Shown in pieces: positions 21,226-33,009 of a stretch of DNA of 64,000 nucleotides. Position 1 is the first letter of the stretch, and every line of letters begins with the position of its first letter. The stretch lies in contig JAUGWO010000024.1 in NCBI GenBank assembly GCA_049724395.1, positions 62,001 through 126,000 of the forward strand, given 5' to 3'. A program made the position numbers and the translations under genes. The notes beneath the pieces are model-generated. The model made no database searches and had not been told where the DNA came from. It saw only the letters and a list, made by a program, of their open reading frames with translations. Source of the stretch: Spongospora subterranea f. sp. subterranea. Its lineage: Eukaryota > Endomyxa: Phytomyxea > Phytomyxea > Plasmodiophorida.

Positions 21226-24200
21226 TTACCCCCCGACGAGACGAGCGGGTTCCAAGCGCTCGAGGACGACGAGGTGCCGTGAATGCGGGACCAGGAAGTT
21301 CAGGGTGAGCTTGGTGAAAAGCGGTGACGAGGTCACTCTGACGTCGTGGGTTAATAGTTTCACAAGGTTCCCAAGAACGGTCGGCTGGAGTGTTAGCCTT
21401 TCCAATCGATTAGGAATTGAGGCTTGAAACGATGATACCGGGAGTCGAGAATGGCATTCACTAGATAGTGAGGTGTCTGGGAAGTATTGTTGTCCACAAA
21501 AACGGGAGGAGGAGGACCCTGAGCACGATGAGGAATGGTGTTAGCAATAAAAGGAGAGAGCAAGGCAACATGAAAGGGTGGATCTTCAACGAAGGAGGTA
21601 GTTCCAGCTCAACAGTAACGGGGCCGAGGACTCGTTTGGTTAAAAAAAGACCAAATTTGCGAGAAGATAGTTTGGGACAGGGACGCGCCGAACGAATGTT
21701 GGGAGTGGACAATCAAACACGATCACCAATACTATATGGGCGAGGTGTAGAACGACGACAGTCGCCATGGTCGCTATAACGGGCTTGAGCGAGGGCAATT
21801 TGGTCTCGGAGCCAAACATGGAGGTCGGTGATATTTTTCACATAACTTTCAGCACGAGGTACATGGGCAACAGAAGGCACCGCGGGGTCAAGTTTTGGAT
21901 GATATCCACAGAAACGCGAAGAAATGGTGACAAGCAGAATGCTGTGAATTGTTGTCAAGAGGAAGAAGATGGGACCAATCGTTCTGTTGATACGAGGTAT
22001 AACAACCCAAGTATTGTTCCAGGACTTGATTGAGGCGCTCTGTTTGTCCGTTCGTCTGACAGTGATAACCCGATGTCAACGAGACATCAGCACCTAGAAG
22101 TTTGAACAATTGGTTCCAGAATTCGGAAAATAAACTGGGGGCCACGATCATTAGTGATCTAATCGGGGATGCCATAAAGCCGAACAATGGTAAACAGGAC
22201 CAGGATTGCAGTAGTCCCGGCGTCTGTAGGACCAATGGCAGGGAGCGAAGTGACCAACCTTGGTTAGGCGATCAACGAAGACTAAGATACAATTCGACTT
22301 ATCTGAGAGCGAAAGGTCGGTATTGAAGTCGAGGCCAACGGAGCATAAATGGGCGAGAAGGAATAGGTAGGGGCTGCAGCAGGCCTGAAGGTTTCATTCG
22401 GGAAGCCTTTGAGCGGGCACATGTTCCACACGAACGGATATACATTTTGACAAAATAACGATAATCCAGGCCACCAATAGTTGCGTTTTACGATGTCGAG
22501 CGTCCGGGCGAAACCGAAGTGACCAGCGGTGGGGGAATCGTGGCAAAGACGAATCACAGCGAAACGACAATCGTCACGATCTGGAACATAGATACGGTTT
22601 CCGAAAAGGAGCAAATTCCCGACTCGAGAGAACTGGGAATTTGGGTCCATATCGCGGAAACGAGACTGGGCGTATTTATCTTTAAAACTAGCATCGACGA
22701 GGCGAGCATGAAACGCGGGAAGTGTTGAGGGATCGGGAGAAGGAGAAGCGAGAGTAGCGGCGGCGTTGTGGACGGAAGCGCGAGGGGTAAGACCAGGAGC
22801 GAGAACTGGAGAGGATCCAACGACAGGAAAGGGTTCGAGGACAGGGTTTGGGAACGAGGTCTAGGACGCAACCAGAGACACAAAAACGGGATAAGGAACA
22901 GAAACGGGAGTTGGAAAAGCTTCGGGAGAAAACATAGGACTAACGCTGAGGCGTGGTAAGACAGCATCAAGATCATGCCGACGCGAAAGGGCATCGGCTT
23001 TGACGTTGCGAGACCGCGGGCGATAACAGAAATTGAGGGTGAAATGTGAAAAGAACAGGGACAATCGGGATTGTCGATTGGATAAGGGAAATAGCGCAGC
23101 GACTCATGATCAGTAATGACCAGGATTGGATCAAACGCACCTTCCAGATAATGCCTCCAAGTGGTACAAGCGGCCTTGCTTTGCAAGTACTGTAGTTCTT
23201 TTGTCGCGAATGTCGTACCGACTTTCTGCAGGGTTAAGAGAACGAGAGTTAAGAGAACGAGAGTAAAAGCAGCGAGAGGTTGTTGAACGCCTTCTGCATC
23301 AAACTGCGATAAAATTGCGCCAATAGCGAAATTACTCTCATCGGTTTCGAGGGTGAATGGCTTCGAGGGGCCTGCGTGCACCAAGATTGAAGCGAAAGTG
23401 AAAGCTTGTTTCAAAGTCATGAATGCGTCTTCCTGTTCGCCTTTCCACTTGTAAACCGCATTCTTGCGAGTTAAAAGGGTCAACGGTCGCCCGATTGCGG
23501 AGAAATTCTTGATGAACCGACGGTAAAGTTGGCGAACACAAGAAAAGATTGCACCAATCTAACATTGGTGGGAGAAGGCCAATCAACAACGGCTTGGACC
23601 TTGGATGGGTCCATGGACACCCCAGACGAGGACACAATATAGCCTAAGAACTCGGTCTGGCTAGTGGAGAATTCGCTGTAATCGCGTAAGATTTGTAAAA
23701 CTTGACGCACGTGGGTTTCATGTGCAGAAATGTCCTTTGAAAAGATTAAAATATCGTCTAGATAGATTAGGACAAAGTGCTCGAGAAAAGGGCGGAAAAT
23801 GTCATTAAAAAAATGTTGGAAGGTAGCGGGGGCGTTGGTGAATCCAAACGGCATGACATTGGAGTGGAAGTGTTCAAAAAGAAGTACGGAAGCGGTTTTC
23901 CATTCGTCGCCCTTACGAACTCGCAAAAGGTAATCTGCCGAACGGAGATCGATACGGGTAAAATTTTCGCGGATCGAAGCCGGTCAAGCAGTTGGTTGAT
24001 GAGCGGAAGCGGATACCGATACTTGATCGTGATGGCGTTCAGGCGACGATAATCAATACAGAGACGGTAAACTTCCATCCTTCTTACGGATGATCAGAAC
24101 CGGAGCACCAGCACCAGATGTGGATTCTGTAATGCGACGTTTTGGCAAATTCTCTGCTATATATTCACGTAAGGCCTTGGTTTCGAGCTCGTTCAGAGAG

Positions 24201-25320
24201 TAGAAGGGACCGAACGGAGGGGATTTGCCAAGCTCTAGATCGATCGCACAATCATACTGCCGATGAGGAGGGAGTTTGATCAAGTAGATTTGACGAACAC
24301 GTCGGAAAGATCGCTGTACTGGTATGGCAGCTTCACCTCATTCTTGTGGGGCTCAACGCCGACGTCGACGGCAACGGCTTGAGTATCGCGATGGAAGTTC
24401 TTTCGGGGACTGAGCTGTTGGTGACGCCAATCAATGTCTGGGTTGTGCTTGGTTAGCCAAGGGGACCTACCACCATCGTGTGCCGCTTCATGTCAATGGC
24501 GTAGAAGCGGGTGTGTTCGCGACCAAGGCAAGTCTCTAATTTAACAGGAATGATAATATAGGTGATGTCTCCCGTTCTCAGTTTTCTAACCGTCGATAGT
24601 CTTGACCGGGATCGACTCGGTGAGCTTCTTGAAAGGGATGCCTAAAACTTCAGCATGATGACGATCAATGAAAGAGAGGAAGCTCCAGAGTCGACTAGGG
24701 AAATAACGTGCTCTACGTTGATTAGGAATTGAATCTGTAGGCAGTGGAGTTGGGAGGCGGTACACAATTGACAGAATAGGCAGTAATTAGCACAAAGTGG
24801 GACGGGAGGAGGAACAGGAAGAGCCTGAACGGAACTGGAATAATTCGAAGGCGAACCGATCATATCAGCATTAATAGGATTGCGGGCCTGCTCGTTTCCC
24901 GACTTGAATGGGCAATCGCCCTTACGATGGCCAGGTCGTCCGCAATAAAGGCATAGTTCGTTCTCCATCCGACGCTTCCTTTCTTCAACGGATATCGATC
25001 CACGACGGGTTGACGGCGAGGTTGTGTCCAGCACCATAGGATCGTCGAAATTTTTGTTGGCGGAAGGTGCGCATGGGATTATCGGATGACGACTACGTTC
25101 GACTTGACGCTCGCGGATGTCGATCAGAATGCATTGCCCGAGGAATTTTTCTCTAAATCAGCGTCAGCTGCGCAATGGATCAACTCATGTTGAGCATTGT
25201 TGTCGAAGTCAGCGTCCATGACGATCCTTCGGAATTCAGCAGCATAAACGACAGCAATGCTCGAGTTGATTGGTTCCGAGCTGGTCTCGAGATTTTGGAT
25301 GAGTTGATCCAATGCCCAGC

Positions 25321-25340
25321 CAAACCATTCGCAATTCTAG
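25321..25340 (-). promoter_or_regulatory. Predicted self-priming primer-binding site
   Basis: Directly inside the 5' LTR. Positions 25322-25339 are the exact reverse complement of 18 bases inside the LTR (21063-21080; 16 of them also at 25395-25410). In Tf1/Sushi-type Ty3/gypsy elements the 5' end of the transcript folds back on such a site to prime reverse transcription instead of a tRNA. I see no tRNA-complementary sequence here instead. That the transcript starts in this LTR block is inference. Confidence 0.65.
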
Positions 25341-25555
25341 TGTCAAAAACAAGCACTCGATCTTACAGGCAAACAGTGGTTATAAAGGCAATTGGAATTG
25401 CGAATGGTTTATTGGATTGGATTTGGTCCACCTTGCTCCGTTTGTCGGGTGGAAAATGGGCCCTGAGATGACGGGACACAAGCAACGGCTGGTCCACAAA
25501 TCTGGTTCGCATATGTGGAGGAGAATTGCAGGTTAACGTGGGCTGAATCACGACA
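25341..25555 (-). repeat. Gypsy LTR (5' LTR in element sense)
   Basis: 215 bp, exactly the same length as its partner. On the minus strand it contains AATAAA immediately before the self-complementary block, a candidate poly(A) signal at the start of R. Confidence 0.95.
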
Positions 25556-26040
25556 TCTTCCGCCTTCTTGGTTCTGTTCTTACGGTCTCGAAATTTCGAT
25601 CGGAACGCGCCTAAGCGGTTTTGATTCAGCAATCATTCTCCTGGCCCGCATCATGAGACGGGACGAAACTGAGAAGGATCAGAGACAACATCGTTCGACT
25701 TGACAAGGTGAGGCGACAACATCTGACGTCAACGACGACTACTTGATGATAGATGGGGATAGGGTTGCTCAGGGCGAAATAGTTCTTGTCATGTCTGAAT
25801 GTTCAACATCCATGCGTTCCTACGTTCAACAGATTCTGGGCTTTGGAATATCGATCGGCTCAAGTGCAATTTTGATTGTGTGGACCCTTGTCGCCACCTG
25901 AAACTTCCCACAACCCCTTTAATATGTCTGGAGCATCAAAACGGTGCATTATTTGTACAATGTATACGGCAGTTCTGCAGGACGTTCTGTTCTTTCCTCA
26001 AATTAAATGCAGTCAAGGGAGGCGGTCCAATTGATCTCGT
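25556..26040. other. Gap: nothing recognised
   Basis: Flank of the gypsy element. The plus frame at 25799-26131 is open for 110 codons but has no motif and runs into the inverted repeat that follows. Confidence 0.35.
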
Positions 26041-26044
26041 CGGA

Positions 26045-26357
26045 CGACTGAAGAATAGAAAACACGAGAGAACAAAGGGGCGCCTTTTATTGAATGCGGA
26101 CAGGTTCGGGTTCCTCTCTAAATGTGAGTAAAGTATTTGATAAGGTCCTGAAGATCAGAATCTATACCTACTTCATCGACCGACTCGAAATCGCAGCTGG
26201 AACATATCCTGGCAATCGCTGGCTCATCTAAGCCTGACATGGATCTTCAATACCATATCAACATTCATGTTTACTCGCCATTAGGAGAGGAACCCGAACC
26301 AGTCCGCATTCGATAAATGTGCCCCTTCGCTCTCGTGTTTTCTATTCTTCATTCGTT
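26045..26357. repeat. Inverted repeat, MITE-like
   Basis: Arms of about 80 bases at 26045-26128 and 26281-26357 (shared words GAAGAATAGAAAACACGAGAG and GGTTCGGGTTCCTCTC), spacer about 150 bases. Total length and structure resemble a MITE or foldback insertion. No target duplication could be fixed. Confidence 0.75.
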
Positions 26358-26989
26358 GGTAATCGTGAACGCGCGCAGCAGTGTTTCCGTGCAGGAGCCA
26401 TTCTTTCTTTCAGGTTCTTCGATAACAAAACGTTGACTTGTTTAGAGTAAGAGATTCGATATAAATATATATCTGCAGGCTGGACCACAACTCTGGTCGA
26501 AAATGTTATTGCAGCTTGCCCTGGATTCGTCAATCGACTCGATGCCAGTACCGACATCAACAACAATGGGGCTGAGTGATACTTGCTGAGATTATCAGGT
26601 TTATCGTCCCATGGTTGGTGATCGACGTCGCCCGGTGCTGATCGAGGCACTGTCTTCAGACTCAGAACCGTGTACTATCCACAGCCGTTGGAACCCTGAT
26701 CGAGTGCTTGGCAGCCAGCGACCGCAACATTCGTTGATCGAAACAGACCCTTGTTGCTATCACCTTCATGTGATTTCTCACAACTTCAAACACAAACTCG
26801 AAGTTCTCGTCCCGGATCAGAAGAAGTTAACGGCACACAACAAACCGATCTGTTAAGCTGTTTTACTTATTGTTCGGCTGAACGCATGACTGGCGTTTAT
26901 TCAATTAGATAGGAGAAAACAAACGAATCCAGAATTTCGCATCTGTGACATATTAACTAGATTGGATGGAAATCATCAACTTGGTGATT
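26358..26989. other. Gap: coding-like stretch, unresolved
   Basis: The minus strand at about 26640-26830 reads ENFEFVFEVVRNHMKVIATR in one frame and a plausible C-terminus (GSESEDSASISTGRRRS) in another. Three frames are open here and no splice model closes, so I call no gene. Confidence 0.3.
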
Positions 26990-27947
26990 CTACGACGACC
27001 CGGACTCGAACGCGATCGTCATCGGTATCGGCTTATGCAACTGCGTTGTGGATTTTTGTCGAACCTCGCCCTTGTTCGCCCCTTTCTTGGCCGGTGAACC
27101 AGGCTGATCCAGCGCTTTCACGTCAGCTGGTTTCGCCTCTGTGTCTTCCTTAACCACAACCGGTACCTTCAGCACCGTTTCCGGCGGCGGTGTAACAACG
27201 ACCACCTTCTCTTCGTTATCCAATTCGCTAAGACCCAGCTCGGAATCACGTGATCCCATCGGTTGGAACGCTCGTTTATGTGCGAAATACGACGTCGATC
27301 CTCGACGTTGAGTGGGAATAACCTCTGGCGGAATGGAGTTCGCCATCGCATAGTCTTCGCTCGAGAACGAGATCCTTTTCTTTTTGTGAATCGAAGAGCG
27401 AGTTTGCCGACCGCAGACCCGATCCGCAATCCCGGCGCTGACCGCAAGTAAACCGGGGATGGTCATGTACAGTAAAGGATAGGATGGCGCTAGGACAATC
27501 GACACCGATATGGCCGACACGATGGCGCTATATGCCCTGGATCGCGTGTACAGTCGCAACGCGACCAGCGTGTTGGCCAAGATGATCATAGCCGCCACTT
27601 GCAAGGAGCAGTACATCCACAGATTCGATATGCTGAGTGAGGCGTATAATAACCCCAGGCTGGTTATGGCACCGATCCTGATTACGAACTGCTGACGGTC
27701 GTCCGCCATCGTCGTGGACAGTAGCTCACTGACCTGAATCGGAATCATGGCCAATACGGGGACGATATTGACCCCGTCATGATATTCGGATAGGACGCTG
27801 TACTGGATGGCGATAAGCGAGTAGAGCAAGGCCCCTATTGATAGAGATAGGGTCGAGCTGGGGATTGCTCGACCAATGCTTGCTAAGGCGCCTACGCTGA
27901 ACAAACCAGCAGCACACCAATGCCCTATGGTGTCGATCGACATCATT
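26990..27947 (-). CDS. Multi-pass membrane protein with disordered tail, unknown family
   Basis: An uninterrupted frame of about 318 residues from ATG 27947 (the frame is open a few codons upstream but with no other ATG). The first 200 residues contain about six hydrophobic segments, including LSLSIGALLYSLIAIQYSVL, IGAITSLGLLYASL, AAMIILANTLVAL and AIVSAISVSIVLA. A basic patch (SSIHKKKRISF) follows, then a polar tail rich in Pro, Val, Lys and Glu ending FESGSS. This is the layout of a small integral membrane protein with a cytosolic regulatory tail. I recognise no family. It lies head-to-tail with the HerA-like gene, 275 bases downstream of its stop. Confidence 0.75.
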
Positions 27948-28222
27948 GTTGTAAGGTTCAAATTGATCCTGACAAGAAATTGAGTAAACAGGTCCGGTCA
28001 CCGGTACCAGATCATGTCGGAAATATCTCGTCCAATAAAAAATGAGCCCAGCCCATAATAATATCCAAACCTGCGTTTAGAGGGCAGAGACAACGATTGC
28101 CAACCGTCTGATGCTGTTGCTAACAATAAACCTGGAGCATTGGCAAGCACCTGGAGTATATTACCCAATTGACTTTATTGATGATCCAAGGAGATTGCAT
28201 GATTCTCGCTCACCGAAGTAGG

Positions 28223-29748
28223 CTAGGTAGAAACTTTGGACGTTCCTCCGTCGGCAGTTAGTCTGTTGCGGATCATGACGTGATTGCATCCCTGACCGCA
28301 ATCAGGTTCAGAATCGATATAGGACCTCGATCCACTGAACACAATCGCATGGCCTGTGTCGAGTTGGACAATCTGCTCGTAGGTCTGTGCTGTCAACGGC
28401 ATCTTGGCCTGCAGCTTATTGAACCAGTCGCGACTGAAGAATTTGTGCACAATACATATCGAAGACAATTCGATGAGCTCAGCAGGAATCGTCGCTGGGC
28501 TTTGGGACGAAACGACGATTCGCATACCATGATGACGCATCTGACGAGATAGTTCAATGATGGTTTCGCTCAGACGATCGTTGCCTTCGCTCTTCATGTA
28601 CTTATGAGCTTCATCGAAAACAGCCAGTTTGCCGCAGGTGGTCGGCAAAGTGCGAAATTTTTCCAAAACCACCTCGAATATTCCACGAGCTTCACCGGCC
28701 GTCATCATCGGATCCGTCATGTCACATATGACCACAGTTCCGCTCTTGATAATGTGCTCCAAATCAACACTCTTGTAGAGATCGACATTCTCGGTCGACT
28801 CGGATAATAAGGATTCGATCAATTGTAGCCGAAGAGTTAATGGCGCTAACTGAGCAGGTGTGAATTCCAGACTCGACAATTGGTTCTTAAACGATTGGAA
28901 CGTGGGGTATTCATTTTTTTTCTGCAGTTTTCTGAGCAGATCGAGCAGCGCACCTAGATATAATGGTGGGCTCTTGTCCATATCGACTTGCATCAGGGCC
29001 AACAGTATACCAGCTGTCAGGTCTCGCCATCTGAGTGCCACAATGTCAACTCATGATAACGACAACAAAACTCGATCACTGGCAACCTGAATAGCAACGG
29101 CCGCACCGTGCAGTTTGGCCAATCACGATAGAATTTACTACGTTGCGTAAAGAACGCAGGGCTAACCAGAATAACGAGCTCTTTAACAACGGGAAGGTCC
29201 GGCATCATTTTTGAGCGGAAAGTCAAAAAAGCGACTTCGCAATAGTTTGCTTGATCGGTGTCGTAATGGAATACCAATGCAGCACATGGTTTGTGGGCAC
29301 GTATCACAGGTGGGTAGTTGATCAGACACGATTCCATGATGACCGAGAGACTGTGCGATTTACCCGAACCTTGAACTCCAACAGCTATTGCTGTAAACGG
29401 GACACTGGTATTCAGGAAAATTGGAGCCGAGTCCGGGGTCATTCCTAGTAAACCGTGATCGAAATTCGGACTTGACATTATCTTCTGTTTTCCACACAAG
29501 GTTGCATTGGACTTTGACGACTCGTTAGGATCCAAATAGGAAAAAAACCGGTTCTGAATGGCATCACCAGGAGTGAGTTCCCCTTCTGTGTGTCCCCGTC
29601 CGTTTTGCTCGTTGATCTGGATTTTATCGACCAGGCTGGTAACGTCTTCCATCTCTTCCCGTCTGGTTTGCCCTGGCGGGAGTGTTGCCAAGGGAATTGA
29701 CTTGATGCCGACTCGTTTTTTCCTGCTCCCCGGCGACCCTAGAAACAT
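28223..29748 (-). CDS. HerA/DUF87-like P-loop ATPase
   Basis: Two exons, 29748-29087 and 29030-28223, join in frame over a 56-nt GT-AG intron (29031-29086), giving 489 residues. Walker A is GVQGSGKSHS (about residue 128). Walker B is LAVFDEAHKYM (about residue 350), followed by a sensor-like block RIVVSSQSPATIPAELIELS. This arrangement matches HerA/FtsK-superfamily ATPases of the DUF87 type, seen as orphan genes in fungi and protists, where the substrate is unknown. Prokaryotic HerA is a DNA translocase; I do not infer that role here. The first 80 residues are polar and probably disordered, and the C-terminus is short and polar. Its upstream flank carries the 84-bp tandem repeats. Spacing and orientation match the neighbouring minus-strand genes but there is no operon. 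Confidence 0.85.
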
Positions 29749-29877
29749 GGCGGACAGAGATTCGACTTTTATGCACGGATCGATAAACAGGTGAGTTAAC
29801 TAATGAGACGGATACCGAATAGGATCATGGAGACGCGTTAACTGGTTATTCAGGGTATGCCATGGACAGCACCAATA

Positions 29878-30110
29878 ACGCGTCAACGCAATGGGCACAT
29901 GGCGTTACGCGCTCGAGCCGGAGTGTATTTCATGAAACGCGATAGACCAACAGCATCAGTTACGCGTCAACGCAATGGGCACATGGCGTTGACACGCACA
30001 AGTGGAGTTTATTTCATGAAACGCGCTTGACCAACACCGTCAATTACGCGTCACCGCAATGGGCACATGGCGTTGACGCGCACAAGTGGAGTTCATTTCA
30101 ATGACGACTG
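29878..30110 (+). repeat. Three 84-bp tandem repeats, each with a hairpin
   Basis: Units start ACGCGTCAACGCAATGG at 29878, 29962 and 30046, exactly 84 bases apart. Within each, CGCGTCAACGC and GCGTTGACGCG (with one or two changes per unit) form an 11-bp stem around the loop AATGGGCACATG. The array lies between the start of the HerA-like gene and the end of the copine gene and could be a regulatory array (ACGCGT is also the MCB cell-cycle box in fungi), but that is speculation. Confidence 0.9.
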
Positions 30111-30415
30111 ACAGATGATCCATGCATGGCCGGCTGGCCGTTGCTGAACTACCGGGCCAGATGAACTATTATTAGTGGTTGCGGCATAGGATTGGGATCC
30201 AACCCCTCCTGATAACGGTAAGAAATCATATACATGCTTGTTTTAAGTCTGAAAGATGAACCGTCAATCCGGGATAACAGGCTAAAAAGCGGAAGAAGAC
30301 ACGATCGTCATATTGTCAGGGCAGATCGCATCGTTGGAGACCGTTTCCTTGCTGTTTTGATGCCTTTGTCATTGTTGTTCGCTACTTGAGCCATGCAGGA
30401 AATTGCACTATTATA

Positions 30416-33009
30416 TTATTCATCTGAATCCTCATTACTACCACCTTGGACATCATCCGGCTGATATGTCGTCTCCCTAGTTTTGGATCCCCCTTCTCGA
30501 CTGGACACGACCCTCATCAATGATGATCGCCCTCCCTTCTTCAACTACGTGTTTTTTGCCATGAAAATTCAAAATCAATAGAGCAATTACTAAAGTTCGT
30601 ACAGGTGATATCTTTCGCTTCATCATGGGCCGTACATTCCTCAATTTCATGAAGCTCAACAATTGAGCGGGGATTTCAGACAGCACCTCAGCAGATAGAC
30701 GGTTCATGTCGGAATCTCTATAAAGATTCATTGGGACAAACTGAACAATGTCGCGCTGCGACGTGAAGTTCAGTGGCATGTCGCGATATGGAAGGCGATC
30801 GATTCAACTTACGACAGCCGCTAGCTTCTTGGATGCCAGCTCGCCTGAATCCGCATCCAATACTCGCATATCACTGAAATCTGTATCTCCGATTCCGATT
30901 ATGATCACTGATATCGGTTTGGTTGACATCTTGACTATGCGATGAATCGTCGCCTGGGACGCGGGATCGTATCACAATGCGGGGAGAACGCGAAGGTGTC
31001 TGGAATTACCTTCATGTCGTTCACGACACCATCGGTCAAGATCAACAACAGCGAGTAATGCTGAGTCGACTGCGTAAACGGCAACGACGCGATCTGGACA
31101 AAGTGATTGATGGTTGAACTGGTATTCCAATCGTAACAAACCTGATTGGCAGCCGATAAAACGTCGCCTAACAACGTTGGACCGCTCAAGTCAATTCGTG
31201 AGAAACATTTTCTATATGCTTCAAGGATTCCGGCAACGCCTGTCAAATAAAACACGAACAAAGGTCAGAATGAGCTGAATTTACTCAGTTTTCCGTACTG
31301 GCCTTTCACTTCATCACTTTCCGTATTGAACGTCAATGGGAAACAATGAGAGACCTTCTGCGTTTCTAGTAGTTTCGCTCCGAATCCCCACACGGATATC
31401 ATCTGATCAGAGTCGTAGGGAACCACGATCGTTCCTGGATGGGCATTAGAATCGATAGCGCCGAGCGATCGTGGTGCCAATCCGACCTATCGCCTCGATC
31501 GCTTTCTCGTATTTGTTCATGGTTCGGCGAGTCGGGTCGATATAGTGGTTGGAGATCGGGTTGGTCGGTTCACTGTCGACAAAACACGGTGAGCGGCGAG
31601 GCGAAAAAATCGTGTGAACAGCCGAATAATGGACCTATTGGATGCGGTAAAGTCGATGGCGACCATCAACTTGAGATTGAGCCCACCTTGGATGAAGTCA
31701 AGGAACGACGCCTCTTCCTGGACCTCGATCCGGTTGAACAGAAGAACGCCCGAGTTCTTATAGCGCTTTCCTTTGGAGATGGCCATGTCTGGGTTGATCA
31801 ACGGCAGCATCATCCCTTTCAGGTTCAGTTTCGTGTTGCTTTTTTGCATCAGCTTGCGGGCCTCGTCGTGACCATTCACCATCGTCAACATCTAACAGCT
31901 CCCTACAATCAGTATTGCACCACTACGCTGATTGACGACCACAATATTCACCTGCTTGAAGTTCGTCTTCCCTTGCCCAATCAGCTTCGGTAAACCGATC
32001 GAACTCTTGTGCCAGACTTTGAACATCAATTCTGTCTTATTATCGCTGTTGCACAAAGTTTGTCGCCTCATCGAGAACGTCGCAAACCTGAAATTCCAAT
32101 GGAAAACGTTGGGTAAATCGGTCGGGAAAATCAAACGACACACAGCTGCTCCAGTGTCGATAACCGACCTGGGATTCAACGTCTGGTATGAGATCGGGCT
32201 GGTGAATACCTTCTGCCACAGCTGCATACCCTCATCACCTCCCGGCCTCGTCTTGGAGATCTCAAAGTAGGGATTTGAGGATCGCATACAGCAGCAGCAC
32301 GTTCCCTTCGCATCCATATCCAGTCCAGTGATCTTAACCGCTCGACGTCAGGAGACGATCGACGCCGGTCATCCCCTCCCACCCCCTACCGTGATCTTTG
32401 CGGTTTCGTTGACTCCGCTGACCTCGTCGCATCGGGCGACGACCTGTGCGATCTGTATGCCAGTGAAGTTCTTCACCTCCTGATCCAAGCGATTGCGAAG
32501 GTTCGTGGTTTTGTACAGTCCTTTGGCACCGACGATGTCCCCAATCGTGAACGACCCTGTCATGGCCAACCCAAATCAAACGTCCGATCCCGGAACAGGC
32601 GGGTTCTGAAATCGCTAAAAACATACCCGACCCAATGAAGTTTCGACTGTCGACCGAGTACTGCTGTTTGTCGTCGCCGCTTTGAAATACGCGAGCGATC
32701 AGCTCCTGATTCTCTTCGAAGAAGTACTCGACCGTGAACGCTGCGGCAACGGTCAGCACAAAATCGGGGGAAAAAATTCAACGTCGTCGTCGTCAGCACG
32801 ATCTACGTACTGGTTTCAAAATCCGGATTCTGCATATTCTTGGCCGTTTCTGTACCTCCAAGCAGGACTTCGTTTGAGTTCCGATTGTCACGAAGATATA
32901 GGAAGATTTTGGCGTCGGTTCGGCTGATGTAATCGATTTTGGGTAAATTACGACAGCCCAGAAATATCTCGACTTTTGACGATAGGTTCTCGTCGACCAT
33001 GCCCGACAT
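30416..33009 (-). CDS. Copine
   Basis: Twelve exons close in frame: 33009-32811, 32740-32627, 32556-32390, 32332-32169, 32087-31952, 31891-31635, 31572-31487, 31434-31285, 31239-31010, 30929-30813, 30755-30603 and 30544-30416, with eleven GT-AG introns of 45-81 nt, giving 633 residues. C2A is at residues 10-130 (SSKVEIFLGCRNLPKIDYIS, NPDFET, FTVEYFFEEN), C2B at about 155-275 (NPYFEI, WQKVFTSP, LMFKVWHKSS, KNSGVLLF). The vWA/copine domain follows (LMVAIDFTASNSEPTNP, PYDSDQMISVWGFGAKL, HCFPLTF, LLLILTDGVVNDMK, IGIGDTDFSDMRVLDADSG, RDIVQFVPMN, VLSEIPAQLLSFM). Copines bind phospholipid membranes in response to Ca2+ through the C2 pair and recruit partners through the vWA domain. The last exon gives a basic then acidic tail of about 50 residues beyond the usual end; if its intron is retained the stop is at 30477. 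Confidence 0.93.

Larger units (their letters stand above)
21011..25555 (-). mobile_element. Ty3/gypsy LTR retrotransposon, broken
   Basis: A 4545-bp element on the minus strand between two 215-bp LTRs (TG...CA), flanked by CCTTC and TCTTC, a near-perfect 5-base target duplication. In element order: Gag zinc knuckle (CLYCGRPGHRKGDC, about 24930), protease (VDSGASS, about 24680), reverse transcriptase ([12 protein letters not shown] about 24050; YLDDILIFSK about 23750), RNase H (about 23000-23480) and integrase with HHCC-type start (TAGHFGFARTLDIVKRNYWW, about 22500), ending near 21480. The order and the self-complementary primer site place it with chromovirus-like Ty3/gypsy elements. The two LTRs differ at about 16 of 215 positions by my count, so it is moderately old. 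The coding part has several breaks. Confidence 0.95.

Noticed and set aside
22554-23483. 309-codon minus frame as a possible host gene
   Set aside because: It lies wholly within the gypsy element, starting in its RNase H region.
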